Positions 15,962 to 24,602 of a stretch of DNA of 55,808 nt are shown piece by piece. Position 1 is the stretch's first letter, and each line of letters opens with the position of its first letter. The translations under genes were made by a program, and so were the position numbers. The notes under the pieces were generated by a model that ran no database searches, was not told the DNA's origin, and worked only from the letters and a program-made list of their open reading frames with translations. The DNA is from VGRF01 sp964460485 (lineage in GTDB: Bacteria; Myxococcota_A; UBA9160; UBA6930): assembly GCA_964460485.1 (NCBI GenBank), contig CAYWRY010000013.1:1-55808 (forward strand), read 5' to 3'.

Positions 15962-17017
15962 ATGCACTTCGAGACCGACGACCTCCGCATCCAGAGCCTG
16001 CTTCCGCTGCTCCCCCCGGCGATCCTGATGGACGAGCTGCCGCTCACGGACCGGGGCTCGGAGGTCGTCGCCCACGGTCGCGAATCGATCGCCCGCATTC
16101 TGCGCGGCGAAGACGATCGGCTGATCGTCGTGACCGGCCCCTGCTCGATCCACGACCCGGACGCCGGCCGCGAGTACGCGCGGCGGCTGCGCAAGGTCGC
16201 CGACGAGCTGGAGCGGGACCTCTGCATCGTGATGCGCGTCTACTTCGAGAAGCCGCGCACCACGGTCGGCTGGAAGGGCCTGATCAACGATCCGCACCTC
16301 GACGAGAGCTTCGCGATCAACGACGGCCTGCGGCTCGCGCGCAAGCTGCTGCTCGACGTCGCCGAGCTGGGGCTCCCGGCGGGCTGCGAGTTCCTCGACA
16401 CCATCATCCCTCAGTTCATCGCCGACCTCGTGTCCTGGGGCGCGATCGGAGCGCGCACCACCGAGAGCCAGGTGCACCGCGAGCTCGCCTCCGGCCTCTC
16501 GATGCCAATCGGCTTCAAGAACGGCACCGACGGCAACGTGCAGATCGCCATCGACGCGATCCGCTCCGCGGCCAACCCGCACCGCTTCCTGTCCGTCACG
16601 AAGCAGGGCGTGGCGGCGATCGTCGCCACCAAGGGAAACCTCGACACCCACGTGATCCTGCGCGGCGGCGCGAGCAGCCCGAACTACGACGCGCCCGCCG
16701 TGAAGCGCGTCTGCGAGGCGCTCGAACGGGCGAAGCTGCCGCGCCGCGTGCTGATCGATTGCTCCCACGCGAACTCCGGGAAGGACCACTTGAAGCAGCC
16801 CGCCACCGCCAGCGCGGTCGCCGCGCAAGTGGCCGCCGGCGAGCGCGCCATCGTGGGCGTGATGCTCGAGAGCTTTCTCGAGGACGGCCGACAGGACTAC
16901 GCGCCCAACATGCCCTTCGGAAAGAGCATCACGGACGCCTGCATGTCCTGGGACCGCACGCTGCCCGTGCTCGCCGAGCTGGCCCAGGCGACGCGCCGTC
17001 GCCGCGCGGGCGAGTAG
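15962..17017 (+). CDS. 3-deoxy-7-phosphoheptulonate synthase, class I (AroG/AroF type)
   Basis: First enzyme of the shikimate pathway: condenses phosphoenolpyruvate with erythrose 4-phosphate to DAHP. The 351-residue length is that of the E. coli AroF/G/H class. Signature segments are VVTGPCSIHDPDAGREYARRL, VMRVYFEKPRTTVGWKGLIND, GARTTESQVHRELASGLSMP and IGFKNGTDG; the metal-binding end DCSHANSGKDH is intact. The N-terminal stretch (1-40) corresponds to the allosteric region, but which aromatic amino acid inhibits it cannot be read. The gene stands alone, divergent from the pilT pair. Confidence 0.95.
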   Translation: MHFETDDLRIQSLLPLLPPAILMDELPLTDRGSEVVAHGRESIARILRGEDDRLIVVTGPCSIHDPDAGREYARRLRKVADELERDLCIVMRVYFEKPRTTVGWKGLINDPHLDESFAINDGLRLARKLLLDVAELGLPAGCEFLDTIIPQFIADLVSWGAIGARTTESQVHRELASGLSMPIGFKNGTDGNVQIAIDAIRSAANPHRFLSVTKQGVAAIVATKGNLDTHVILRGGASSPNYDAPAVKRVCEALERAKLPRRVLIDCSHANSGKDHLKQPATASAVAAQVAAGERAIVGVMLESFLEDGRQDYAPNMPFGKSITDACMSWDRTLPVLAELAQATRRRRAGE

Positions 17018-17057
17018 CCGGCTCCGCGCGACGAAGCGCGCGGCCGCGCGCCGCGCG

Positions 17058-17693
17058 CTACTTCGCGGGCGCGGACGTGGGCGGCGCGTCGACGACGCCC
17101 GCCGCGTTCTTCGCCGCGAGGCGCGCGAGCAGCTCCTGCGGGCCGCCCTTCGCGATCACGTCGGCAAACTGCTGCCGGAAGTTCGAGACGAGGCTGATGC
17201 CCTCGATCACCACGTCGATCACCTGCCACTGCCCGGCGAGCAGGCGCATGCGGTAGTCGACGGTGGCGCCGTCGAACTGGCCGCCCTCGATTGCCGTCTG
17301 CACGGTGACGTCCTGGTTCACTTCGCTGCGCGCGCCCAGCGTCACGACGTCCTCGTTCGCGTAGCGCGCGATGCGCGTGCCGTAGCTGGCCGACAGGTAT
17401 TCGGTGAACTCGCTCACGAACTGCTTCTGCTCGGCGGGCGAGAAGCGCTTCCAGTCGCGCTTCAACACCAGCTTCGACATGGTCGTGAAGTCGAAGCGCC
17501 GTTTCGCGATCGCCTCGATCTCGTCGCGCCGCGCGCCTTCCTCGCCCGGCGCGCGCAGCACCTTCAGCACCTGGTCGATGGTGCCCTGCATGGCGCTGCG
17601 CGCGTCGTCCGCCGGTGCGGAGGACGCGGGGCTCGCGAGCAGCAGGGCGGCGGCGGTGAACGCCGCGAAAACGCGCTTGTCACGAGTCGGCAT
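17058..17693 (-). CDS. mlaC: MlaC-type periplasmic phospholipid-binding protein
   Basis: The periplasmic carrier that shuttles phospholipids between the outer-membrane MlaA complex and the inner-membrane MlaFED transporter. It is 211 residues with a signal peptide (about 1-26, hydrophobic AAFTAAALLLASPASS). The mature part matches the MlaC/Ttg2D fold: RFDFTTMSKLVLKRDWKRF, FTEYLSASYGTRI, DYRMRLLAGQWQVIDVVIEG and SLVSNFRQQFADVI. Its ATG lies inside the end of mlaA, overlapping by 14 bases, so translation is coupled. Last gene of the valS-mla unit. Confidence 0.93.
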   Translation of the reverse strand: MPTRDKRVFAAFTAAALLLASPASSAPADDARSAMQGTIDQVLKVLRAPGEEGARRDEIEAIAKRRFDFTTMSKLVLKRDWKRFSPAEQKQFVSEFTEYLSASYGTRIARYANEDVVTLGARSEVNQDVTVQTAIEGGQFDGATVDYRMRLLAGQWQVIDVVIEGISLVSNFRQQFADVIAKGGPQELLARLAAKNAAGVVDAPPTSAPAK

Positions 17694-18438
17694 CGGGGGT
17701 CTCCGCTCCTTCTTCGTCCTCGAGCTCGTCCAAGTCGTAGAGATCTTCGTCGGCCGGCGCGGCCTGACCGTCGCGCACCGCGCGCTCGCGGCTGCTCAAG
17801 TAGGCGTCGCGCACGAACACGTAGTAGTCGACGGCGTCCTTGCGGGCCTGGTCGATCTCCTCCAGGTATTGGGCTCGGGTGTTGACCACCCGGACGACCG
17901 AGAGCCCGAAGACATTCACCCACGTGGTCGGATTCGTGGCGATGTCGAAGGGCGCGGCGAGCGTGTCGCGCACGCTGTTCGGCCCCGCGCCGGGCAGTAC
18001 CACGTAGGGTCCCGGGCCGGCTCCCCAACGCCCGAAAGTCTGGCCGAAATCCTCCTGATGCTTCGGGATGCCCATCTCGCTGGCGGCGTCCACGAGCCCA
18101 CCCATGCCCGCCAGCGTGTTGACCACGAGCCGCCCGAGGTCCTGGGTGGCGGCGATCGGCTTGCCCTGCAGCAGGTTGTTGAAGAACGTGCGCGGCACGG
18201 TGAGGTTGTCGAAGAAGTTCCCGATCATGAGCTGGAGCAGACTGGGCGCGACCACGTCGTAGCCCTCGGCGACGGGCTCGAGCACGATCTTGTCGAGCCC
18301 CTCGTTGAAGCGGAACACCCGCTCGTTGGTCTCGCGCCACGGATCGGGGCCGTTCGCGGTCGAGCATGCGCCGAGTGCGAGCACGGCGAAGGCCAGCAGC
18401 GGGGCCCGGCTGCGTCGCGGCCTGATGTGTTTGCGCAT
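17680..18438 (-). CDS. mlaA: MlaA/VacJ outer-membrane lipoprotein
   Basis: The outer-membrane component of the Mla pathway; it removes phospholipids from the outer leaflet and passes them to MlaC. The protein has 252 residues. The lipobox LGAC (about 22-25) ends the signal peptide. The core carries NERVFRFNEGLDK, the PRTFFNNLLQGKP segment, LGRLVVNTLAG, EDFGQTFGRWGAGPGPYVVLP and GPNSVRDTLA, all hallmarks of VacJ. The C-terminal tail is strongly acidic (EDLYDLDELEDEEG). ATG 18438 is preferred because GGAGGAG lies eight bases upstream; GTG 18447 would overlap the mlaD stop. Confidence 0.93.
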   Translation of the reverse strand: MRKHIRPRRSRAPLLAFAVLALGACSTANGPDPWRETNERVFRFNEGLDKIVLEPVAEGYDVVAPSLLQLMIGNFFDNLTVPRTFFNNLLQGKPIAATQDLGRLVVNTLAGMGGLVDAASEMGIPKHQEDFGQTFGRWGAGPGPYVVLPGAGPNSVRDTLAAPFDIATNPTTWVNVFGLSVVRVVNTRAQYLEEIDQARKDAVDYYVFVRDAYLSSRERAVRDGQAAPADEDLYDLDELEDEEGAETPDADS

Positions 18439-18443
18439 GCGCG

Positions 18444-18905
18444 TCACTCCTCCGTCTTCTCGAGATCGTTGCCGTGGACGAAGTCGCCCACCAGCCGCTC
18501 GATGCTGAGCGCGCTCTCCGTGAACGCGATCTCGTCCCCGCTCTTCAGCAGCGAGTCCTCCGCGCCCGGCTCGAGCGCCACGAACTGCTGCCCGAGCAGT
18601 CCCTCGGTGCGGATCGCGGCGGAAGTGTCGGTGGGCAGCTCGTACCTCGCGTCCACGTCCAGCAGCACCACCGCGCGCAGATCCGGCGTCAGCTCGATGC
18701 GCTTCACGCGGCCGACTCTCACGCCCGAGACGACGACGGGCGCGCGTTCCTTCAGCCCGCCGATCTCGGTGAACTCGGCGCTCAGCTCGAGTCCGCCCGT
18801 GCCGTTGCCCTCGATCCCGCCGACTTGCAGCGCGAGGTAGGCGAGCGAGCCGAGGCCGGCCAGCACGAACAGGCCGACGATCAGGTCGCGCGTCGCTTTT
18901 GCCAT
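18444..18905 (-). CDS. mlaD: MlaD-type MCE-domain lipid transport protein
   Basis: A single-pass inner-membrane protein with one periplasmic MCE domain, forming the hexameric ring of the Mla transporter. It is 153 residues: one membrane helix at 8-27 (LIVGLFVLAGLGSLAYLAL), then the MCE domain with AEFTEIGGLKERAPVVVSGV, VGRVKRIELT and the GLLGQQFVALEPG loop that lines the central pore. The length is typical for MlaD. It lies 30 bases after mlaE and five bases before mlaA. Confidence 0.93.
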   Translation of the reverse strand: MAKATRDLIVGLFVLAGLGSLAYLALQVGGIEGNGTGGLELSAEFTEIGGLKERAPVVVSGVRVGRVKRIELTPDLRAVVLLDVDARYELPTDTSAAIRTEGLLGQQFVALEPGAEDSLLKSGDEIAFTESALSIERLVGDFVHGNDLEKTEE

Positions 18906-18935
18906 CGGTCTCTCCCGAGCCTTGGTCCTTTGGTC

Positions 18936-19718
18936 CTAGAACTTCCAGAGCGAGGTGACGACGTAGTCCGCCATCAGGATCCACACGGAGGCGGTCACCA
19001 CGGTGGACGTCGTCGCGCGGCTCACCTGTTCGGCGCTGCGCCCGCTGGTGAAGCCGCGATAGGTCGCGATCAGGCCGACCAGGGCGCCGAACACGAGCGA
19101 CTTCAGCGCCGTGCCGAGGAAGTCCTTCTCGAAGTCGACCTGGTCGTTCAGATTCTGGAAGAAGATGCCCTGGTCGAGGCCCAGTAGCTGGACCGCGATC
19201 AGGAAGGCGCCGCCCAGCGCGCAGCTGATGAAGATTCCGTTCAGCAGCGGCATGCACAGCAGCATGGCGAGCGCCTTGGGACCGACCACGAAGCGGATCG
19301 GGTCCATGGCCATGGTGCGCATGCCGTCGAGCTGCTCGCTGGCGTTCATCACCGCGATCTCGGCGGCCATCGCGGAGCCCGCGCGGCCCGTGACGAGCAG
19401 CCCGGTGAGCACCGGACCGAGCTCGCGCACCAGCACGAGGCCGACCACCCCGCCCTCCGAGGTCTCCGCGCCGAACACCACCAGCACCCAGAACAGCTGG
19501 AGCCCGAGCACCATGCCGACGGTGAGGCCGGAGAGCGCGATGATCGGCAGCGAGAGCACGCCCGTGTCGTAGATCTCGCGCACCAGCCGCGGCATCAGCC
19601 AGAACGAAGGGCGCAGCAGGCCCTTCGCCGTCGAGGCGCCGAAGCTCGCGATGCGGCCGAGCTCGAGCACGAGGTTCGTGGTGCTCGCTCCCAGCCACTC
19701 GATCGGCGCGCGCAGCAC
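18936..19718 (-). CDS. mlaE: MlaE-type ABC transporter permease
   Basis: The integral membrane permease of the Mla phospholipid ABC transporter. It is 260 residues with five to six hydrophobic segments. Family landmarks are the N-terminal amphipathic part, VREIYDTGVLSLPII, VLVRELGPVLTGLLVTGRAGSA, the EQLDGMRTMAMDPIRFVVGP coupling segment and LVGLIATYRGFTSG. The GTG start at 19718 follows the valS stop with no gap. The ATPase MlaF, normally encoded just upstream of mlaE, is absent here. Confidence 0.93.
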   Translation of the reverse strand: MLRAPIEWLGASTTNLVLELGRIASFGASTAKGLLRPSFWLMPRLVREIYDTGVLSLPIIALSGLTVGMVLGLQLFWVLVVFGAETSEGGVVGLVLVRELGPVLTGLLVTGRAGSAMAAEIAVMNASEQLDGMRTMAMDPIRFVVGPKALAMLLCMPLLNGIFISCALGGAFLIAVQLLGLDQGIFFQNLNDQVDFEKDFLGTALKSLVFGALVGLIATYRGFTSGRSAEQVSRATTSTVVTASVWILMADYVVTSLWKF

Positions 19719-22376
19719 TCAGGCCTCCGCTGCTGCGCGCTCGGCGAACGCGGCGTCGCGCACCGTCACCGCGCCGGCCTCGAGCGAGGCGTCGCTCACC
19801 AGCGCATGCTCCGCGCAGCGCGCGGCGAGCAGCACGTCGCCCAGCACGGGCGCCAGCCGCGCGGCGGTCCCCGGCGCAGCGGCCAGCGTGAGCCGCAGCG
19901 TCTCGCGCCCGGCGGACGCGTTCGCGTCCGCCTTCGCCTTGTTGATGGCGAGATAGGCGGCGACCGCCGCCTCGAAGCTCGCCGCGTCCAGCGGCTCGGC
20001 GACGCCGGCGAAGTCCGCGTCGCTCGGCCACGCGGCCGCGTGCACCGACGGCTTCCCCGTCTCGCGCGCGAACGCCCAGCTCCAGATCTCCTCGCAGATG
20101 TACGGCAGCACCGGCGCGAACAGGCGCACCAGCACCGAGAGCGCGAGGCGCAGGGTCGTCACCGCCGAGGCGCGGCCCGCCGCGTCGCTCTCGCTGCGCG
20201 CGCGCGACTTCGCGAGCTCGAGGTAAGTGTCGGTGAAGCGCTTCCAGAAGAAGGACTCGGTCGCCTCGAGCGCGCGCGCGTAGTCGAGCCGCTCGTAGGC
20301 GGCCGTGCACTGCGCGACGAGCCTGCGCAGCTCGCCCACGAACGCCCGGTCGAGCTCGTGCGCGATCGGCCCGGGCTCGGCGCTCTGCGCCAGCGCGAAC
20401 TTGCTGGCGTTGAACAGTTTCGTGACGAGGCGCTTGCCCACCTTCCAGACGTTCTCGTCGAGGGCGGTGTCGACGCCGAGCCGCGCGCTGCCGGCCCAGT
20501 AGCGGATCGCGTCGGCGCCGTAGCGCTCGATCGGGTCCATCGGTGTCACCACGTTGCCGATGCTCTTCGACATCTTCTTGCGGTCGGGGTCGAGGATCCA
20601 GCCGGAGATCGCGATGCGGCGCCAGGGGATCTGGTCCTCGTGCAGCATCGCCTTCGCAATCGTGTAGAAGGCCCAGGTGCGGATGATGTCGTGGGCCTGC
20701 GGGCGCAGGTCGGCGGGGAAGAGGCGCGCGTGGCGGTCGGGGTCGTCGAGCCAGCGGCTCGCGATCAGCGGCGTCAGCGAGCTGGTGAACCAGGTGTCGA
20801 AGACGTCCGCCTCGCCCACGAAGCCGCCGGGTTGGCCGCGCTGCGCCTCGCGGTAGCCGGGCGGCACGTCGATCATCGGGTCGACGGGCAGCGACCTCCG
20901 GTCGGCGACGATCGGCCGCTGGTGGTCGGGCCGGCCGCCCTCGCCGAGCGGATACCAGACGGGGATCGACACGCCGAAGTAGCGCTGGCGCGAGATGCAC
21001 CAGTCGAAGGCGAGGTTGCGCGTCCAGTCCTCGTAGCGCTTGCGCATGTGCTCGGGATGCCACTCGATCGCGGCGCCCTTGGCGAGCAGCGCTTCCTTCT
21101 TGTCGAGCAGGCGAACGAACCACTGGCGCGTGGGCAAGAACTCGAGCGGGCTGTCGCCCTTCTCGTAGAACTTGACCGCGTGCTCGATGGCTTTGGGCTC
21201 GCGCACCAGCGGCGCGGCGTTCCCCGTCGCGCTCGCCGCCGGATCGCGCAGCAGCTCGACGATGCGCGCGCGCGCCTGCTTCACGTTCCTCCCGGCGAGC
21301 TCGGCGTGCGCGCGGTTCGCGGCGTCGGGCGCCAGGGAAGGGAACGCCTCGCCGCCGAACGTCACCGGCTGGACGCGCCCGTTCTTCCCGAGCAGCTGGC
21401 GCAGCGGGAGCTTGTGATCGCGCCACCACTCGACGTCGGTCTGATCGCCGAAGGTGCAGACCATCAAAATGCCGGTGCCCTTCTCGGGATCGGCCTTCTC
21501 GCTCGGAAAGATCGGGACGGGCACGCGGAACAGCGGCGTGATGGCGCGCTTGCCGAACAGGCTCTGATAGCGCGCGTCGCCCGGGTGCGCGGTCACGCCG
21601 ACGCACGCGCCGAGCAGCTCGGGACGCGTGGTCGAGATCGTGAAGGCGCCGCCGCCTTCCACCGCGAACTCGAGATCGTGGTAGGCGCCGGGGCGGAGCT
21701 TGTCCTCGACCTCGGCCTGCGCGACCGCCATCTGGAAGTCCACGTCCCACATGAAGGGCGCGTCGCTCTGATACGCATGGCCCTTCTGGAAGAGATCGAG
21801 GAACGAGAGCTGTGCGATGCGGCGCGCAGTGGCGTCGATGGTCGCGTACTCGGAGCGCCAGTCGACGGAGAGGCCGACGCGCTTCCAGACCTGCTTGAAG
21901 GCGACCTCGTCCTCGGCTGTTACGCGCGCACACAGCTCGATGAAGTCCGGGCGCGAGAGCTGGATGTGCGGGCCGCTGCGCAGCTTCGCGTTCGCCGGCC
22001 CGCTGGGGATCAGCTCCACGTTCGTGCCGCGCGGCAGCTCCGGATTGCAGCGCACGTGCAGCAGGTTCTGCGCGCGGCGCTCGGTGGGCACGCCGTTGTC
22101 GTCCCAGCCCATCGGGTAGTAGACGCTCTTGCCGCGCATGCGCTGGTAGCGCGTGATGATGTCGGTCTGGGTGTAGGAGAACACGTGGCCGATGTGCAGC
22201 GAGCCCGAGGTGGTGGGCGGCGGCGTGTCGACGACCCAGGTCGCCTCGCGCGGGCGCGTCGGATCCCAGCGGTAGATGCCCAGCTCCTGCCAGCGCGCGT
22301 CCCAGCGCTTCTCCGCCTCGGCGGCGTCGAAGTGCTTGGGCAGCTCGTCCGGGTCGATCGTGGCGCGGTCGGACAT
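19719..22376 (-). CDS. valS: valine--tRNA ligase, archaeal-type
   Basis: Charges tRNA-Val. The protein has 885 residues. The HIGH motif sits in PPPTTSGSLHIGHVFSYTQ, and the KMSKS loop in DRKKMSKSIGNVVTPMD. The editing (CP1) domain is present with TISTTRPELLGACVGVTAHP. The segment YYPMGWDDNGVPTERR after the HIGH region, and GADAIRYWAGSARLGVDT after KMSKS, are typical of the archaeal/Rickettsia-type enzyme, not the usual bacterial one (PPNVTGSLHMGHAF). The long C-terminal coiled-coil arm of bacterial ValS is reduced. ATG 22376 is chosen over upstream GTGs. A TAGTGT hexamer lies 38 bases upstream. It heads the mla genes. Confidence 0.93.
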   Translation of the reverse strand: MSDRATIDPDELPKHFDAAEAEKRWDARWQELGIYRWDPTRPREATWVVDTPPPTTSGSLHIGHVFSYTQTDIITRYQRMRGKSVYYPMGWDDNGVPTERRAQNLLHVRCNPELPRGTNVELIPSGPANAKLRSGPHIQLSRPDFIELCARVTAEDEVAFKQVWKRVGLSVDWRSEYATIDATARRIAQLSFLDLFQKGHAYQSDAPFMWDVDFQMAVAQAEVEDKLRPGAYHDLEFAVEGGGAFTISTTRPELLGACVGVTAHPGDARYQSLFGKRAITPLFRVPVPIFPSEKADPEKGTGILMVCTFGDQTDVEWWRDHKLPLRQLLGKNGRVQPVTFGGEAFPSLAPDAANRAHAELAGRNVKQARARIVELLRDPAASATGNAAPLVREPKAIEHAVKFYEKGDSPLEFLPTRQWFVRLLDKKEALLAKGAAIEWHPEHMRKRYEDWTRNLAFDWCISRQRYFGVSIPVWYPLGEGGRPDHQRPIVADRRSLPVDPMIDVPPGYREAQRGQPGGFVGEADVFDTWFTSSLTPLIASRWLDDPDRHARLFPADLRPQAHDIIRTWAFYTIAKAMLHEDQIPWRRIAISGWILDPDRKKMSKSIGNVVTPMDPIERYGADAIRYWAGSARLGVDTALDENVWKVGKRLVTKLFNASKFALAQSAEPGPIAHELDRAFVGELRRLVAQCTAAYERLDYARALEATESFFWKRFTDTYLELAKSRARSESDAAGRASAVTTLRLALSVLVRLFAPVLPYICEEIWSWAFARETGKPSVHAAAWPSDADFAGVAEPLDAASFEAAVAAYLAINKAKADANASAGRETLRLTLAAAPGTAARLAPVLGDVLLAARCAEHALVSDASLEAGAVTVRDAAFAERAAAEA

Positions 22377-22478
22377 GGCGTCTGCGGGATCCTGGGCAGG
22401 CGAAGAATCGGCACACACTAGCGGCGCGAGCAGGCCCCGGAACCCCGGTTTCGCTGCGATTGCGCCACCTTAGGCGGG

Positions 22479-24599
22479 ATGGGCGCGAGCGCGCGCGACT
22501 ACGTGACGATCGTTTCCGGCGTCCCGCGAGCGGGCACCTCGCTGCTCATGCAGGTGCTCGACGCGGGCGGCATTCCCGCGGTGACCGATGGCGTGCGGGC
22601 TCCCGACGCGGGCAACCCGCGCGGCTACTACGAGCACGCGCTCGTCGCGAAGCTGGGCCGCGAGGCGCGGGGGGCGGAGCTCGTGCGCGCGTCGCGGGGC
22701 CGCGCGCTCAAGGTGATCCACGCGCTGCTCGGGGTGCTGCCCGCGGACGTCCCGCTGCGCGTGCTCGTGGCGGAGCGGGCGCTGGCGGACGTGGTCGCCT
22801 CGCAAGCGGACATGCTCGGCGAAGTGGCCCATCGCAGTCAGACCCCAAAGGGCCAGTTGGCGCCCGAGCGCCTCGCTGCGATCTACGCGGCGCAGCTCGA
22901 CGAGGCGCTCGCGCAGCTCGCCGCGCGGCCGGCATGCGCGGTGCTGCGCGTCGACACCAGCGCCCTCGTGCGAGACCCCGTGGCCGGCTGCGCCCGCATC
23001 GCCGCGTTCCTCGGCGGTGGCCTGGACGAGGCCGCCATGGCGCGCGCGATTTCGCCCGCGCTGTACGGGCGCGCGCGCCGGTATGCTGGCCGCCCCATGG
23101 ACGCCGCCGCTCGCGAATTGTTGGGGCCCCTCGCGCTCGCCGTGGAGCACCGCACGCCGGGCAGCTCGGGCGGTCCCACGCTGCGCGCGAATCGCGTGGC
23201 CGACGGGCGCGAGCTGTTCCGCTTCGACTGCTTCGTCGAGGGCGCCCACTGGCACAACGACCCCAACGGACGCGACGAGATCACGCCGATCCCCCTGCAC
23301 GTCGACGCCATCGACTTCGCGCTCGCCGAGCTGCGCCGCGACCTCGCGGGCTACGCGGCGCGCGCCGGCCTGGGGGAGGCGCTCCCGCCGGCCGGCGAAT
23401 GCGAGGCCGCGCTCGCGCGCGTCGAGCTCGCGCTGCGCAATCCGCCACCCAGCTTCGACGCGCTCAGCGAGCCCGTGCTGCGCGCGCGCAGCGGCGAGAA
23501 GTGGCACCTGTATGGCCCCGACGCGCTCGCGCTGTGGGTCGCAGACATGGACTTCGACGCCCCCGCGCCCGTGCGGCGCTGCCTGGCGCGCGCGCTCGCG
23601 GTGGGCGACCTCGGCTATCCGCAGTACGCGCCGATGACGCGGCTGCCCGATCTCGCCGTCGCGCGCATGCAGCGCCGCTTCGGCTACGCCGTCCCGCGCG
23701 CGCAGGTCGAGCTCGTCAGCGAGGTGGTGCAGGCGATGCACGTCTCGCTCGTGCAGCTCACCCGGCCCGGCGACGGCGTGATCACGCAGACGCCGATCTA
23801 CCCGCCGTTCCTCGGCGTGATCGCGGAGCACGGCCGCACGCTGCTCGCGAACGAGATGCGCCGCAGCGAGCGCGGCTACGGGCTCGATCTCGACGACCTC
23901 CGCGCGAAGGCGAAGCGGGCGCGCCTGCTGCTCTTGTGCAATCCGCACAACCCGACCGGCCGCGCGTTCCGGCGCGAAGAGCTCGAGGCCGTGGCGGCGA
24001 TCGCGCGCGAGCACGACCTCACCGTGGTCAGCGACGAGATCCATGCGGACCTCGTGTTCGCGCCCCACCGCCACGTGCCGTTCGCGTCGCTCTCGGACGA
24101 CGCCGCGGCGCGCACGATCACGCTCTACGCGGCGTCGAAGGCGTTCAACATCGCCGGCCTGCGCTGCGCGGTGGCGATCTTCGGCACGCCCGAGCTGAAG
24201 AAACGCTTCAACGGCTTCCAGCGCCACTTGCGCGGCGGTCTCAACGCCCCCGGCATCCTCGCCACCGAAGCCGCGTGGACCCACGGCGACCCGTGGCTCG
24301 CCGACTGCCTCGCCTACCTGCGCGCCAACCGCGACTTCGTCGCCGACTTCGTCGCGCGCGAGCTGCCCGGCGTCGTGCACTTCGCGCCCGAGGCGACCTA
24401 TCTCGCGTGGCTCGACTGTCGCGCGCTCGAGCTCGCGCCCTCGCCCCACGAGTTCTTCCTGAAGCGCGCCCTCGTGGCGCTCAGCGAGGGCCCGAACTTC
24501 GGTCCGCCGGGCGAGGGCTTCGTGCGCCTCAACTTCGCCACGTCGCGGGCGATCCTGGCCCGCGCGCTCGAGCAGATGGCGAAGGCCGTGCGGGGCTGA
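22479..24599 (+). CDS. fusion: sulfotransferase-like P-loop domain, unknown module, PatB/MalY-type PLP lyase
   Basis: One uninterrupted 706-residue frame. Residues 1-200 are a P-loop sulfotransferase-like domain: VSGVPRAGTSLLMQVLDAGG (12-31), the NPRGYYE segment, VIHALLGVLPADVPLRVL, and an end ALYGRAR that in stand-alone relatives lies at the C-terminus. Residues 207-320 are a module I do not recognise, marked by FRFDCFVEGAHWHNDPNGRD. Residues 325-706 are a fold-type I PLP enzyme of the PatB/MalY C-S lyase group: ALWVADMDFDAPAPV, CNPHNPTGRAFRREEL, DEIHADL, and the PLP lysine K554 in AASKAFNIAGL. A promoter-like TATGCT lies nine bases before M207, so residues 207-706 may also be made alone. 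It is divergent from valS. Confidence 0.8.
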   Translation: MGASARDYVTIVSGVPRAGTSLLMQVLDAGGIPAVTDGVRAPDAGNPRGYYEHALVAKLGREARGAELVRASRGRALKVIHALLGVLPADVPLRVLVAERALADVVASQADMLGEVAHRSQTPKGQLAPERLAAIYAAQLDEALAQLAARPACAVLRVDTSALVRDPVAGCARIAAFLGGGLDEAAMARAISPALYGRARRYAGRPMDAAARELLGPLALAVEHRTPGSSGGPTLRANRVADGRELFRFDCFVEGAHWHNDPNGRDEITPIPLHVDAIDFALAELRRDLAGYAARAGLGEALPPAGECEAALARVELALRNPPPSFDALSEPVLRARSGEKWHLYGPDALALWVADMDFDAPAPVRRCLARALAVGDLGYPQYAPMTRLPDLAVARMQRRFGYAVPRAQVELVSEVVQAMHVSLVQLTRPGDGVITQTPIYPPFLGVIAEHGRTLLANEMRRSERGYGLDLDDLRAKAKRARLLLLCNPHNPTGRAFRREELEAVAAIAREHDLTVVSDEIHADLVFAPHRHVPFASLSDDAAARTITLYAASKAFNIAGLRCAVAIFGTPELKKRFNGFQRHLRGGLNAPGILATEAAWTHGDPWLADCLAYLRANRDFVADFVARELPGVVHFAPEATYLAWLDCRALELAPSPHEFFLKRALVALSEGPNFGPPGEGFVRLNFATSRAILARALEQMAKAVRG
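23082..23087 (+). promoter_or_regulatory. predicted internal -10 hexamer before M207 of the fusion gene
   Basis: TATGCT is followed by nine bases and an in-frame ATG (23097). This is the same geometry as the leaderless starts elsewhere, and it falls exactly at the domain boundary after the sulfotransferase part. Confidence 0.35.
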
Positions 24600-24602
24600 C
24601 GC

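Noticed and set aside
18437..18447. GTG 18447 as the start of mlaA, overlapping the mlaD stop as GTGA
   Set aside because: GGAGGAG is ideally spaced for ATG 18438 instead; the GTG lies almost on top of the ribosome binding site.
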